Shown: positions 15,924-24,851, counted from the first letter of the stretch. The stretch is 64,000 nucleotides of DNA from Streptomyces iranensis (GCF_017874715.1 NZ_JAGGLR010000041.1:1-64000), one strand, 5' to 3'. Program-made: numbers and translations. The notes: generated by a model not told the origin, from the letters alone.

Positions 15924-17576
15924 TTACGGAGTGGTGGGCGTCGGTGTCGCCCCCGGGCGGTTCTCGGCCGGCAGATGTCGGCTGACCTCGGCCTTCGCCA
16001 GACCCAGACCGCCCAGATCGATCTCGTCCCATGCCTGGAGCCGTCGCGTGTCCCGGTCCAGGTAGAGAACCGACGCCTGCACCGTGTCCGGTGTGCCGTC
16101 GTCCACCGCGCGCAGCCCGCTGCCGCCCGTCGACCCCTCGGTCATCAGCCGGGTGCCGCCGGGGAGCACCTCCGTACGGCGGTGATGGACATGCCCGGTG
16201 AGGGCGAGCGGCACGGTGCCGTCGGTCTCGCGGGCGGCGATCGGGTTGTGGGCGAGGGCGATGTCGACCGGGGCGCCGGCGGCCTTGCGGTCCCGGATCG
16301 CCTCGGCCAGTTGCCGTCCGGCGCTGTGCTCGGCCGCGTCACCGGCGGCCGCGGCGGAGCGGTCGGGGGTGAACTGCGGATCGCCGATGCCCGCGATCCG
16401 CAGCCCGGCGACGGTGACCACATCGCCGTTGTCCGCCACATGCGCCCCCTTGCGCTTGGCCAGGTAGCGCTGGGTCGACGCCGAGTCGTGGTTGCCGCGC
16501 ACCCAGACATAGGGGGCGCCGAGGTCGGAGACGGGGTCGAGGAAGCCGTTCTCGGCGGAGGTGCCGTGGTCCATCGTGTCGCCCGTGTCGATGATCACGC
16601 TGACCTTGTACTGCCGCACCAGCGACTGCACGATGTGCCACGCGGCCGGATTGAGATGGACGTCCGAGATGTGCAGCACCCGCATGGTGGTCGGATCGGG
16701 CTGGTACGCGGGGAGCGTCGAGGTCGCCTCGTAGAGCTGGGTGACATTGGTCACCAGCCGGGCCAACTCCCGCTGATAGACGTCGAAGTCGGTCACGATG
16801 CTGCGCGCGTTGCCCACCACGGAGGGGGCGCTGGAGAGCAGCCCGGAGTAGCGCGGCTCCAGTACGGAATTCGGATTCCACGTGGCGTAGACGGCGCCCC
16901 CGGAGGCGGTCAGCAGCGTGAGCGCGAGCCCTCCGGCGGCCAGCGCCCGGCGGGGGCGGCGGTAGACCGCCAGGCCCAGCGCGGTGGCGCCGAAGACCAC
17001 GGCGACGCAGGAGCGGAGCGCGAGGCCGAGGGTGCCGCGGGTGATATCGCTCGCGACCTCGTCCTGGAGCCCGGAGAGCCGTTCGGGGTGGTCGACGAGG
17101 GCCTGGGACCGTATGGGGTCGAGCCGGTCCACGTCCACGTCCAGACGGAGCGGGGCGTGGTGGCTGTTCAGCTCGAGCGCGCCCAGCGGGGCCACGTTGA
17201 TCTTGGTGCCGCCGGTGAGGGACGGCCGCAGCGCCATCCGCGTGTCCATCGGGCCCACGGAGATGTGGACGCTGCCGACCACCAGCAGTCCGATCCAGGC
17301 GCCGAGGACGGTCACGGCGGCCAGCCCGGCGGCGCGGACCAGGGGGCGGGCGGGCGCGGGGGGATCGAGCGCCGTGGGGTCGAACGGCGTGGGGCCGAAC
17401 GGCGTGGGGTCGAACGGCGTGGGCATGCGGCTGGGGGAAGCGGCGGCGGAGGGGGGCTGCGAAGGGCGGCGGAAGCGGCGAAGAGTAGGGCGGCGGAAGC
17501 GGCGAAGGGGGGAGACGGCCGCGGTGCCCGCGCGCTGAGCGGTGGCACGGAGCAGCCGGAGCGGTTCGCGGGCCAT
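15924..17576 (-). CDS. membrane-anchored metallophosphoesterase
   Basis: Up to 550 residues. The N-terminus is Arg/Pro-rich with PTPFDPTPFG repeats; two membrane segments follow (AAGLAAVTVLGAWIGLLVVG and a pair near LGLALRSCVAVVFGATALGL), then an extracytoplasmic or cytosolic calcineurin-like phosphoesterase domain with the full metal-binding set: HISDVHL, DTGDTMD, GNHD, LAHNP and GHVHH. It should hydrolyse phosphoesters with two metal ions; substrate unknown. The start is uncertain: ATG 17576 or the internal ATG 17426 just before the repeats. Confidence 0.88.
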   Translation of the reverse strand: MAREPLRLLRATAQRAGTAAVSPLRRFRRPTLRRFRRPSQPPSAAASPSRMPTPFDPTPFGPTPFDPTALDPPAPARPLVRAAGLAAVTVLGAWIGLLVVGSVHISVGPMDTRMALRPSLTGGTKINVAPLGALELNSHHAPLRLDVDVDRLDPIRSQALVDHPERLSGLQDEVASDITRGTLGLALRSCVAVVFGATALGLAVYRRPRRALAAGGLALTLLTASGGAVYATWNPNSVLEPRYSGLLSSAPSVVGNARSIVTDFDVYQRELARLVTNVTQLYEATSTLPAYQPDPTTMRVLHISDVHLNPAAWHIVQSLVRQYKVSVIIDTGDTMDHGTSAENGFLDPVSDLGAPYVWVRGNHDSASTQRYLAKRKGAHVADNGDVVTVAGLRIAGIGDPQFTPDRSAAAAGDAAEHSAGRQLAEAIRDRKAAGAPVDIALAHNPIAARETDGTVPLALTGHVHHRRTEVLPGGTRLMTEGSTGGSGLRAVDDGTPDTVQASVLYLDRDTRRLQAWDEIDLGGLGLAKAEVSRHLPAENRPGATPTPTTP

Positions 17577-17747
17577 TGGTCCCGTATGCCCGTCCGCGCG
17601 GGGGCGTATGCCTGGGCGGCGCGGGGGTGGGCCGACACCGGGGGGCGGTACGTCGGGTGGCGGTGCGCCGGGCGGCCGGAGACGTCCGGCGCGGATAGCT
17701 TGGCGCCGACGGCTCCTTTCCGGGCCCGGCTGCCCGACAATGGCCTG
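17577..17747. promoter_or_regulatory. divergent intergenic region
   Basis: 171 bp between the phosphoesterase and the zincin-like peptidase, very GC-rich, with no recognisable promoter motif. Confidence 0.35.
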
Positions 17748-18098
17748 GTGCTGGAGATGACGCGCGAGGAGTTCGAGGAACTGGTCGCCGAGGCGCTGGA
17801 CCGGATCCCGCCGGAGCTGACACGGCTCATGGACAACGTCGCCGTGTTCGTGGAGGACGAGCCACCGACGGACGATCCCGAGCTGCTCGGGCTCTACGAG
17901 GGGACGCCGCTCACCGACCGGGGTGAGTGGTACGCGGGCGTCCTGCCGGACCGGATCACCGTCTACCGGGGTCCGACGCTACGGCTGAGCGAGACGCGGG
18001 AGGACGTCGTCCAGGAGACCGAGGTGACCGTGGTCCACGAGATCGCGCACCACTTCGGGATCGACGACGCGCGGCTGCACGCGCTCGGGTACGGCTGA
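17748..18098 (+). CDS. metallopeptidase family protein (zincin-like)
   Basis: A 116-residue protein starting VLEMTREEFEELVAEALDRI and ending with the zinc-binding motif VVHEIAHHFGIDD (HExxHxxGxxD), about residues 98-110. This is the minimal-zincin family conserved through actinobacteria; the substrate is unknown. I chose GTG 17748 because relatives carry the LEMTREEF start; the ATG at 17757 is the alternative. No strong ribosome site is visible. Confidence 0.88.
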   Translation: MLEMTREEFEELVAEALDRIPPELTRLMDNVAVFVEDEPPTDDPELLGLYEGTPLTDRGEWYAGVLPDRITVYRGPTLRLSETREDVVQETEVTVVHEIAHHFGIDDARLHALGYG

Positions 18099-18343
18099 TC
18101 CTCGGCCACGGCCTGTTCGCGGGCTCCGGCTGATTCCGGTGCCGGTATTCCGGCTGATTCCGGTGCCGGTATCCGCCTCCGGCCGCCCCCGCCCACATCC
18201 GCCTCCGGCCGGGCCCCGCCTACGACCGACGCCGGACGCGCGGTCTACGCGACGGGCCGGGTCCGCACCGCATGCGTGTCCTGGGCGGGGCGGGGCCAGT
18301 TGGGCAGGGCGTCACATCCCTGCCGTCTGGAGGTGTCCCGCGC

Positions 18344-18991
18344 ATGCCCGGATCCCCCGTGCCCGGATCCCCCGCTCCTCGCACCGCCCGTTCCCCCCGG
18401 TCCTCCCGGTCCTCCCGGTCCTCCCGGTCCCCCCGGTCCTCCCGGATCTCCCGGCCCTCCCGGATCTCCCGGCCCTCCCGGCGCGCGCCCCGTGCCGCCG
18501 TGCGCGGGGCGGCGGTCGCGGCGCTCGTGGCCGTCGCCCTGGCGCTGGGCGGCTGCATGAGCATCTCCGACGACCCCGAGCGGCCGGACAAACACCGCGG
18601 CTCCCACCAGAAGGGCGGTGCGGCGGACACGGGCGGCGCCGTGGTGCGGTCGGACGGCAGGGGGCGGCCGTATGCGGACTCCGACCGGGACGAGAAGGAC
18701 GGGAAGGGGAAGAAGGGCGAAAAAGGGAAGAAGAAGGACGGCGAGGACCGGTCGGCCTCGGCCTCCGCGACCGACCCCGGGGCCGAGCCCTCGGCCCCGC
18801 CCGGCAAGAAGGGCGCCCCGCACCACCGCCCGGCCCCCTCCGCCCCGTCGCAGCCGGGCGGCGCCACCACGTCCGACGCGCCGCCCGCGCCCCGGCCGTC
18901 GAACCCACCGCCGAGCGCGCCGGACCCGAAGCCGACCGCCCCCGAGCCCCCGACCGCGCCCGCCTCCCCGTCGGACCAGCCCGCGGGGTAG
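18344..18991 (+). CDS. putative lipoprotein with Lys/Pro-rich tail
   Basis: A 215-residue protein. GGAGGTG 9 bases upstream supports the ATG at 18344. The first 50 residues are an unusual Ser/Arg/Pro tract (SSRSSRSSRSPRSSR), translated from TCCTCCCGG-type DNA repeats. A hydrophobic stretch then leads to the lipobox LGGC (Cys near residue 71). The rest is low complexity: a lysine-rich segment (KDGKGKKGEKGKKKDG) and a proline-rich end. Membrane anchoring is likely but the long basic leader is atypical. No family recognised. Confidence 0.6.
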   Translation: MPGSPVPGSPAPRTARSPRSSRSSRSSRSPRSSRISRPSRISRPSRRAPRAAVRGAAVAALVAVALALGGCMSISDDPERPDKHRGSHQKGGAADTGGAVVRSDGRGRPYADSDRDEKDGKGKKGEKGKKKDGEDRSASASATDPGAEPSAPPGKKGAPHHRPAPSAPSQPGGATTSDAPPAPRPSNPPPSAPDPKPTAPEPPTAPASPSDQPAG

Positions 18992-19214
18992 GCCACAGTC
19001 GTCGCCGGCCGGCGCGGATGGAGTGAATTTGCTCTTGGGGGGTGGAGGTGCGTATGGTGGTAGATCGTTTGATCCCATTTGCCCGGCGCCTCGTAATAGT
19101 GCGCCGTGAGGCGCGTTCCTTGCCATCCCGTGGCTGACCGCATAGAGGCGGTCGTTTGCGACAACACACGGAGTTTGGGCGCGTGCCGAGACTCCGGAAG
19201 GTTTCGCATTTCGC
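18992..19214 (+). promoter_or_regulatory. leader region of the helicase gene
   Basis: 223 bp ahead of the DEAD-box helicase, with several inverted repeats (GCGCCTCGTAATAGTGCGCC-like near 19085-19110; CCGCATAGAGGCGG near 19138). DEAD-box helicase mRNAs often have long structured, cold-responsive leaders, but I recognise no catalogued motif here. Confidence 0.35.
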
Positions 19215-21566
19215 ATGTCCGTTTCCACTGATCACGCCGTCATGCCCGCTCACGAAGAGCCGAGCGAGCCGAGCGAGTCGAGCGAGCTGACCGCCCCGGC
19301 CGAGCCGTTCGAGCCGTCGGAGCAGGACGAGCAAGCCGCCACGGAAGCCCCCGACACCCCTAAGGCGCCCGACATCACATTCGCCGACCTCGGCCTCCCT
19401 GAGCAGATCGTCCGCAAGCTGGCGCAGAACGGCGTCACCACGCCCTTCCCGATCCAGGCCGCGACCATCCCCGACGCCATGGCCGGGAAGGACATCCTCG
19501 GCCGCGGCCGCACCGGCTCCGGCAAGACCCTCTCGTTCGGCCTTCCGCTGCTGACCACGCTGGCCGGCGGCCACACCGAGAAGAAGCGCCCCCGGGGCCT
19601 CATCCTCACCCCGACCCGTGAGCTCGCGATGCAGGTGAGCGACGCGCTCCAGCCGTACGGCGACGTCCTCGGCCTCAAGCTCAAGGTGGTCTGCGGCGGC
19701 ACCTCGATGGGCAATCAGATCTACGCCCTGGAGCGGGGCGTGGACATCCTGGTCGCCACCCCGGGCCGACTGCGCGACATCATCGACCGCGGCGCCGCGT
19801 CCCTCGACAAGGTCCAGGTCGCGGTCCTCGACGAGGCCGACCAGATGGCCGACATGGGCTTCCTGCCCGAGGTCACCGAGATCCTCGACCTGGTGCCGCA
19901 GGGCGGGCAGCGGCTGCTGTTCTCCGCGACGCTGGAGAACGAGATCGACAGCCTGGTCAAGCGCTACCTGGTCGCCCCGGTCACCCACGAGGTCGACTCG
20001 GCGCAGGGCGCGGTCACCACGATGACCCACCACGTGCTCGTGGTGAAGCCGAAGGACAAGGCTCCGGTCACCGCCGCCATCGCGGCGCGCAAGGGCCGCA
20101 CCATCATCTTCGTACGGACCCAGCTGGGCGCCGACCGCGTCGCCGAGCAGCTGTGCGACGCGGGCGTACGCGCCGACGCGCTGCACGGCGGCATGACGCA
20201 GGGCGCGCGCACCCGCACCCTGGCCGACTTCAAGGACGGGTACGTCAATGTGCTCGTCGCCACGGACGTCGCCGCGCGCGGTATCCACGTCGACGGCATC
20301 GACCTGGTGCTGAACGTGGACCCGGCCGGTGACCACAAGGACTATCTGCACCGCTCGGGCCGTACGGCCCGAGCGGGCCAGAGCGGCACCGTCGTCTCAC
20401 TGGCCCTGCCGCATCAGCGCCGTCAGATCTTCCGGCTGATGGAGGACGCGGGCGTCGACGCCTCGCGTCACATTGTCGGCGGCGGCGGAGCCTTCGACGA
20501 GGACGTGGCCCAGATCACGGGCGCGCGTTCGCTCACCGAGGTGCAGGCGGAGGCGGCCTCGAACGCGGCCAAGCAGGCCGAGCGCGAGGCGCAAGACCTC
20601 ACCCGGGAGCTGGAGCGGGCGCAGCGGCGCGCGGCCGAGCTGCGCGAGGAGGCCGACCGGCTGTCCGCGCGGGTGGCGCGCGAGCGCGGCGAGACCGTGA
20701 CACCGGCGGAGTCCGCGACCGCGACCGGGGCCGAGGCAGGGGCGGAGACGGTGGCCGAGGCCGCCGCCGTGACGCTGCCCGCGCAGCGTACGGCGGAGCC
20801 CGCGACCGTGCCCGCCGTGAAGGGTGCGGGGGCCGAGGCCGTCGAGGGTGCGGGTGGCGGCGAGGCGCCGCGCCGCTCCTCGTACGACCGCCGGGACAAC
20901 GACCGGGGCCGGGACGACCGTGGTGGCCGTTCCTTCGACCGCCGGGACGGCGACCGGGACCGTGGCTTCAACCGTGACCGGCGGGACGACCGCCGCGATG
21001 ACCGTGGCGGCTTCAACCGCCGTGACGACCGTGGTGGCCGTTCGTACGACCGCCGGGACGGCGACCGGGACCGTGGCTTCAACCGCGACCGTCGCGACGA
21101 CCGTCGCGACGACCGCCGCGATGACCGGCGCGATGACCGGCGCGACGACCGCTTCGGCCGCGACCGCGACCGGGACCGGGACCGTCGGGACAACGACCGT
21201 GGCTTCGGCCGGGACCGCCGTGACGACCGCTCGTTCGGCCGCGACCGCAGGGACGACCGTGGCGGCTTCAACCGCCGTGACGACCGTGGCGGCAGCCGTC
21301 CGTACGAGCGCCGTGACGACCGGGGTGGCCGTTCCTTCGACCGCCGGGACAACGACCGTGGTGGCCGCTCCTTCGAGCGCCGCGACCACAACCACCGTGG
21401 CGGGGACCGTCCGTTCAACCGGGACCGTCGCGACGACCGTCCGGGCCGCCGTGACGACCACCGGGGCGGTGCTACCGGCGGCCGTTCGTACGAGCGCTCC
21501 CACAGCTCGCACGACCGGTCCTTCGACCGCCGCGCCGACAAGCCGCGCTGGAAGCGCAACGGCTGA
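19215..21566 (+). CDS. DEAD/DEAH-box ATP-dependent RNA helicase
   Basis: A 783-residue SF2 helicase. After an acidic leader the motifs appear in order: Q motif (FPIQAATIP), Walker A GRGRTGSGKT (about 95), PTRELA, TPGR, DEAD box DEADQM (about 205), SAT, HGGMTQGART, ATDVAARGI and HRSGRTARAG. A coiled-coil-like stretch (about 455-495) precedes a 250-residue Arg/Asp/Gly tail of DRRDDRGG-type repeats, expected to bind RNA or form condensates. It likely unwinds RNA during ribosome assembly, mRNA decay or cold adaptation. The start has GGAAGG about 13 bases upstream, rather far. Confidence 0.93.
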   Translation: MSVSTDHAVMPAHEEPSEPSESSELTAPAEPFEPSEQDEQAATEAPDTPKAPDITFADLGLPEQIVRKLAQNGVTTPFPIQAATIPDAMAGKDILGRGRTGSGKTLSFGLPLLTTLAGGHTEKKRPRGLILTPTRELAMQVSDALQPYGDVLGLKLKVVCGGTSMGNQIYALERGVDILVATPGRLRDIIDRGAASLDKVQVAVLDEADQMADMGFLPEVTEILDLVPQGGQRLLFSATLENEIDSLVKRYLVAPVTHEVDSAQGAVTTMTHHVLVVKPKDKAPVTAAIAARKGRTIIFVRTQLGADRVAEQLCDAGVRADALHGGMTQGARTRTLADFKDGYVNVLVATDVAARGIHVDGIDLVLNVDPAGDHKDYLHRSGRTARAGQSGTVVSLALPHQRRQIFRLMEDAGVDASRHIVGGGGAFDEDVAQITGARSLTEVQAEAASNAAKQAEREAQDLTRELERAQRRAAELREEADRLSARVARERGETVTPAESATATGAEAGAETVAEAAAVTLPAQRTAEPATVPAVKGAGAEAVEGAGGGEAPRRSSYDRRDNDRGRDDRGGRSFDRRDGDRDRGFNRDRRDDRRDDRGGFNRRDDRGGRSYDRRDGDRDRGFNRDRRDDRRDDRRDDRRDDRRDDRFGRDRDRDRDRRDNDRGFGRDRRDDRSFGRDRRDDRGGFNRRDDRGGSRPYERRDDRGGRSFDRRDNDRGGRSFERRDHNHRGGDRPFNRDRRDDRPGRRDDHRGGATGGRSYERSHSSHDRSFDRRADKPRWKRNG

Positions 21567-21674
21567 TCGGGCCGTGCTGGAGGCCGTGCAACACCACGCT
21601 GTTGCACGGCCCTTCGCTCCCGGAGGGTATTGGCTCGGGTGTTGGCCGCTCGCCGAGCTATGCTGCGGGGGTGC

Positions 21675-21747
21675 GGGTCATTAGCTCAATTGGCAGAGCA
21701 GTGGACTTTTAATCCATTGGTTCAGGGTTCGAGCCCCTGATGACCCA
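21675..21747 (+). tRNA. tRNA-Lys (TTT)
   Basis: Acceptor stem GGGTCAT/ATGACCC, D arm with AGCTCAATTGGCAGAGC, anticodon loop CTTTTAA giving TTT, T loop TTCGAGC, discriminator A. No CCA is encoded. Confidence 0.96.
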
Positions 21748-21751
21748 CTTC

Positions 21752-21787
21752 GGAAACCGCAGGCGCCATCGGCGACCTGCGGTTTCC
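21752..21787 (+). terminator. terminator downstream of tRNA-Lys
   Basis: An 11-bp stem (GAAACCGCAGG/CCTGCGGTTTC) begins 6 bp after the tRNA end. Confidence 0.8.
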
Positions 21788-21971
21788 TCGTTCCTGAGGG
21801 TCCCGCCGCGCTGTCTTCCGTGGCCCGGGATCGGGGGGTTCTCACCCTCGTCGCACAGAAGATCGAGTCTCACTCGACCGGCGCTTGAGCGGATGCCGAG
21901 CGGTACTCGACCGCAGAGTCTGAACCTGCTGCGTCTGGCCCGCTGCTCGGAAACGCGTAAGGAGACTCCTC

Positions 21972-23066
21972 GTGCGACTCGCGACAACGATCCGGGGTTT
22001 GATCCCCGTCATGGCGCTGGCGGTATCGGCATGGGCGGTCTCCGCTCCGGCGTCCGCCGAAGGAAAGGGAGGCGGCGGAAAGGAGGGTGAGAAGGCGGCC
22101 CCGGTGCCCTGTGGGGACTCGGCGGCGCTGGTCAACGCGGTGAGCGAGGCCAACAGCTCGCCCTCGGGAGGGTCCGTCGTCCTGACCCCGGGGTGTGTGT
22201 ACACGCTGGGCTCCGCTGCGTTCACCGGTCCCAACGGAGCCGATGGCCTTCCTCTCATCACCCGCGACGTGTCCATCACCGGCACCCAATCCACCATCAG
22301 ACGCAGCGCGTCCGCGGGAGACTTCCGGATCGCGGAGATCGCGCCCGGCGGAAGTCTCACGGTCAGCGGCGTGATCTTCTCGGGCGGCCGGGCGACCTCG
22401 GGGGCGGGCACCGACGGCGGTGGCATCCTCGACCAGGGCGCGCTGAGGCTGACCCAGTCCACGGTCACGGGCAACACCGCGAGCAACGTCGGCGGAGGCA
22501 TCGAGGTCGCCTCGGGCGGCTCCGCGGTGCTTTCGGCCACGGATGTGACACTAAATTTCGCGGGGGACGGCGGCGGTATCCACATCAGTACGTCGGCCAC
22601 CCTCAGTGTCTCTGGCGGCAACATTTCGGACAATACCGCGGACAGCTCGGGCGGTGGCGTCAGCAACTTCGGGACGACGCTGCTGAGCGCCGTCACGGTC
22701 GCGAGGAACAGGACCACCAACTTCGAGGGCGGCGGCATCTCCACCGCGATCGGAGATCTCACGCTCAACGGCAGCCGGGTGCTCGAGAACACCGCGGGCA
22801 GTTTCGGTGGCGGTATCGCCAATATGGGCAGCGCGCTGCGCGTGCTGGCCACCACCGTGTCCGCGAATACCGCCACGCTGAATGGCGGCGGTGTGTTCCA
22901 GCACGCGGGCACCACACAAATGACCGGCGACATCGTCACCGGTAATACGGCCAATGGCGGCCAGGGCGGTGGGATCTTCACCGACGGCGGCTCGATCGCG
23001 CTCTCCGCGACCACGGTCACCGGGAACAACCCGAACCAGTGCGTACCGGCTCTCGCGGGATGCTGA
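21972..23066 (+). CDS. secreted right-handed beta-helix protein
   Basis: A 364-residue protein, GTG start with GGAG 7 bases upstream. The signal peptide runs to about residue 30 (VSAPASA). The mature part consists of repeated GGGI/NTA units (TGNTASNVGGGIEVASGG, SDNTADSSGGGVSNFGTT, ENTAGSFGGGIANMG), the pattern of polymorphic-membrane-protein/pectate-lyase-like right-handed beta-helices. No enzyme active site can be picked out. It may act as a surface or matrix protein. The stop codon is the first base group of a 24-bp tandem repeat array (see 23064-23180). Confidence 0.82.
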   Translation: MRLATTIRGLIPVMALAVSAWAVSAPASAEGKGGGGKEGEKAAPVPCGDSAALVNAVSEANSSPSGGSVVLTPGCVYTLGSAAFTGPNGADGLPLITRDVSITGTQSTIRRSASAGDFRIAEIAPGGSLTVSGVIFSGGRATSGAGTDGGGILDQGALRLTQSTVTGNTASNVGGGIEVASGGSAVLSATDVTLNFAGDGGGIHISTSATLSVSGGNISDNTADSSGGGVSNFGTTLLSAVTVARNRTTNFEGGGISTAIGDLTLNGSRVLENTAGSFGGGIANMGSALRVLATTVSANTATLNGGGVFQHAGTTQMTGDIVTGNTANGGQGGGIFTDGGSIALSATTVTGNNPNQCVPALAGC

Positions 23067-23180
23067 AAGAAGCGTGACGACCGCTCCTGAAAGAAGCGTG
23101 ACCACCGCTCCTGGAAGAAGCGTGACGACCGCTTCTGAAAGAAGTGTGACCACCGCTTCCGAAAGAAGTATGACGACCGC
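23064..23180. repeat. 24-bp tandem repeats at a gene end
   Basis: Five copies of TGAAAGAAGCGTGACGACCG plus CTCC begin exactly at the stop codon of the beta-helix gene. Because 24 is a multiple of three, each copy carries a stop in the gene's frame but the +1 frame stays open and reads ERSVTTAP per unit. The last copy is truncated. Confidence 0.9.
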
Positions 23181-23203
23181 TGAAACGATCCGGCCGAACG
23201 CCG

Positions 23204-23238
23204 CGGCGCCCCCGGAAGCCATTCTTCCGGGGGCGCCG
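23204..23238. terminator. bidirectional terminator
   Basis: A 15-bp near-perfect stem (CGGCGCCCCCGGAAG/CTTCCGGGGGCGCCG) lies between the convergent beta-helix gene and the Lys-rich secreted-protein gene. Confidence 0.85.
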
Positions 23239-23267
23239 CCTGCCTGACCGCGTGCTCGACTCGACCG

Positions 23268-23822
23268 TCAGTGCTTGCAGTCCTTCTTCTTCGCCTTGAC
23301 CTTGGCCTTGTGGTGCTTCGTCACCTTGTGCGAGCACTTGGCCTTCTTGTGCGGGTCCTTGGCCTTCTTGTGCGGGTCCTTGGCCTTGGCCTTGTGGTGC
23401 TTCTTGGCCTTGTGCGGGTCCTTGGCCTTGTGCTGCTTCTTCGGCGGGTCCTTGTGCACGACCACGACCGGGTCCGGCTCGTCGAGGGCGATGTTCGTGC
23501 AGTTGGAGCCGATGTTGGTGTCGCCCGTCGGGGCCATGCCGCCCGTGATGACCGTGGTGCCGGTGGTCGTGTCACAGTCGTTGGCTTGGGACGCCGCACC
23601 GCTGTTGGTGAAGTTGATGCAGTCCGAGCCGAGGTTGAAGTCGCTGGTGGGGGCGGCGGCGCCGGTGTTGGTGGTGGCGCCGGTGGTCGTGTCACAGAGG
23701 TTTCGCTGAGCCCCGCTGGACTGCGGGAAGAGGCCATGGGCACTCGCGCTAGCGGCGCTGCCGACCACCATTGTGCCCGCGGCCGCCGCGGCCATGAGAG
23801 CTGCCTTCTTGCCGATCTGCAT
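23268..23822 (-). CDS. secreted Cys-repeat protein with Lys/His-rich tail
   Basis: A 184-residue protein from ATG 23822 (GGAGG 10 bases upstream; longer frames lack a site). Signal peptide MQIGKKAALMAAAAAGTMVV to ASA. Two roughly 40-residue units follow, each with CDTTTG...TG...PTxDxNxGSxC. From about residue 122 the tail is almost only Lys, His, Ala, Asp and Pro (KKQHKAKDPHKAKKHHK and KDPHKKAKDPHKKAK). The first part is nearly the same as the protein at 24852-25211, which lacks the tail. The tail could bind anionic wall polymers or metals. Family not recognised. Confidence 0.75.
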   Translation of the reverse strand: MQIGKKAALMAAAAAGTMVVGSAASASAHGLFPQSSGAQRNLCDTTTGATTNTGAAAPTSDFNLGSDCINFTNSGAASQANDCDTTTGTTVITGGMAPTGDTNIGSNCTNIALDEPDPVVVVHKDPPKKQHKAKDPHKAKKHHKAKAKDPHKKAKDPHKKAKCSHKVTKHHKAKVKAKKKDCKH

Positions 23823-24131
23823 TGTTCTGGTGCCTCCATATCGGGTTCTCCGCGAATAATCCGCAGACACCTTTTGAACGATATTTCCGGAGGCCCGGAT
23901 CCGGGAATAGTCGAAGGATCACCCATCCGCCACAGTAAAGGTATATTCAGTCGGTGCGGAAGTCGGTGGAGTTCTATGCGGCGCCGAGTCGTGTGACGTC
24001 CATTGATAACGAAAAGTGTGACGTCCATGGAAACGAAAAAAATGAACGCGGCCCCGGGGGAATTCCCCAAGGCCGCGTTCATGGCGAACGGACGTCCGGA
24101 GCTCGGTCGCGAGTTCCGGGGGTTCGGTGCT
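23823..24131. promoter_or_regulatory. intergenic region of the surface-protein cluster
   Basis: 309 bp unusually AT-rich for this genome (for example around 23915-24045), containing the upstream gene's terminator (24043-24081) and presumably the promoter of the Lys-rich secreted gene. No coding sequence is supported. Confidence 0.4.
24043..24081 (-). terminator. intrinsic terminator
   Basis: Stem TGAACGCGGCC/GGCCGCGTTCA followed on the minus strand by seven T (plus-strand A run 24035-24042); ends the gene at 24132. Confidence 0.85.
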
Positions 24132-24686
24132 TCAGGATCGCTGGCGGTTTCCCTGGCCACCGCTCTTGCCGCTCTTCGTGCCGTTCGCGCTCTTCCCCTG
24201 ACTTCCGTTCTGGGGGCCGGCGCCGGCGGCATTGACGCAGTTGGTCTCGTTGGTGACTTCGGAGCCGGGGCCGATCGTGATCGGGCCCGTCACGGAGGTG
24301 GTGCGACAGTCGTTGGTCTGCTTCGTGACCCCGCCCGACTCACTGACGTTGACGCAGTTGGTCCCGTTCTTGATTTCCGATCCGGGAGCCAGCGCGACGG
24401 TGATCGGACCGATGACGGAGTGGGTACGGCAGCGGTTCTCCTGCGTCGTCACACCCGATTCGGCGGTGTTGACGCAATTGGTCTCATTGGTGATCTCGGT
24501 GGGGCCGGCCGCCACGGTGACGGTGCCGATGACGGAACTGGTGGTGCAGCGATTGCTCTGCGTCCCGCCGTTGGCGCCGGCCGAGCGGCTGGGACCTGGG
24601 TCGGCGGCGTCGGCTCCGCCCGCACTACCGATGAGCAGCGCGCCCACGGTCGCCGCAAGAAGCGCCGTCCTTTTGCGCATGTGCAT
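24132..24686 (-). CDS. secreted protein with three Cys/Asn-rich repeats
   Basis: A 184-residue protein from ATG 24686 (GGAGG 6 bases upstream). Signal peptide through ALLIGSAGGADA. Three repeats of about 37 residues follow, each with NRC or NDC, SVxGPITV, then a Gly-Ser-Glu segment and TNxTNCVN, two cysteines per unit. The C-terminus is Gly/Ser/Lys-rich. It is a looser paralogue of its two neighbours and is probably displayed on the cell surface. The TNCVN motif is reminiscent of chaplins but the overall pattern is different. Family not recognised. Confidence 0.75.
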   Translation of the reverse strand: MHMRKRTALLAATVGALLIGSAGGADAADPGPSRSAGANGGTQSNRCTTSSVIGTVTVAAGPTEITNETNCVNTAESGVTTQENRCRTHSVIGPITVALAPGSEIKNGTNCVNVSESGGVTKQTNDCRTTSVTGPITIGPGSEVTNETNCVNAAGAGPQNGSQGKSANGTKSGKSGGQGNRQRS

Positions 24687-24754
24687 AAAGAGCCTCCAAT
24701 CGGGCTTCGGGTGCGGTGCGTTCATCACCGTCGCCAAAAGCCTTTTTCATGGCA

Positions 24755-24785
24755 GCGGCCCTGGAAGGGAGGCTTCCAGGGCCGC
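24755..24785 (-). terminator. hairpin terminator
   Basis: A 13-bp stem (GCGGCCCTGGAAG/CTTCCAGGGCCGC) downstream of the 24852-25211 gene on the minus strand. Confidence 0.75.
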
Positions 24786-24851
24786 GATTCCCAACGGGGG
24801 GATGCCTCACAGTGTTACCGCGGGCGGGAACACCATGAAAGGGTCAGCGAC

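Noticed and set aside
15804-17747. Upstream extension of the zincin-like protein to 764 residues
   Set aside because: Antisense to the metallophosphoesterase; the real protein is about 116 residues, the usual family length.
20397-21512. Val/Thr/Ala-repeat open frame antisense to the helicase tail
   Set aside because: A reverse reading of the RDDRGG-coding repeats; such repeats keep several frames open.
21972-23066. Beta-helix protein considered as a pectate lyase
   Set aside because: Only the repeat fold is supported; no calcium-binding or catalytic residues typical of pectate lyases could be found.
23064-23180. Short regular repeats considered as a CRISPR array
   Set aside because: The repeats are contiguous with no spacers. 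The same holds for the arrays at 26550, 51420, 53339 and 58031.
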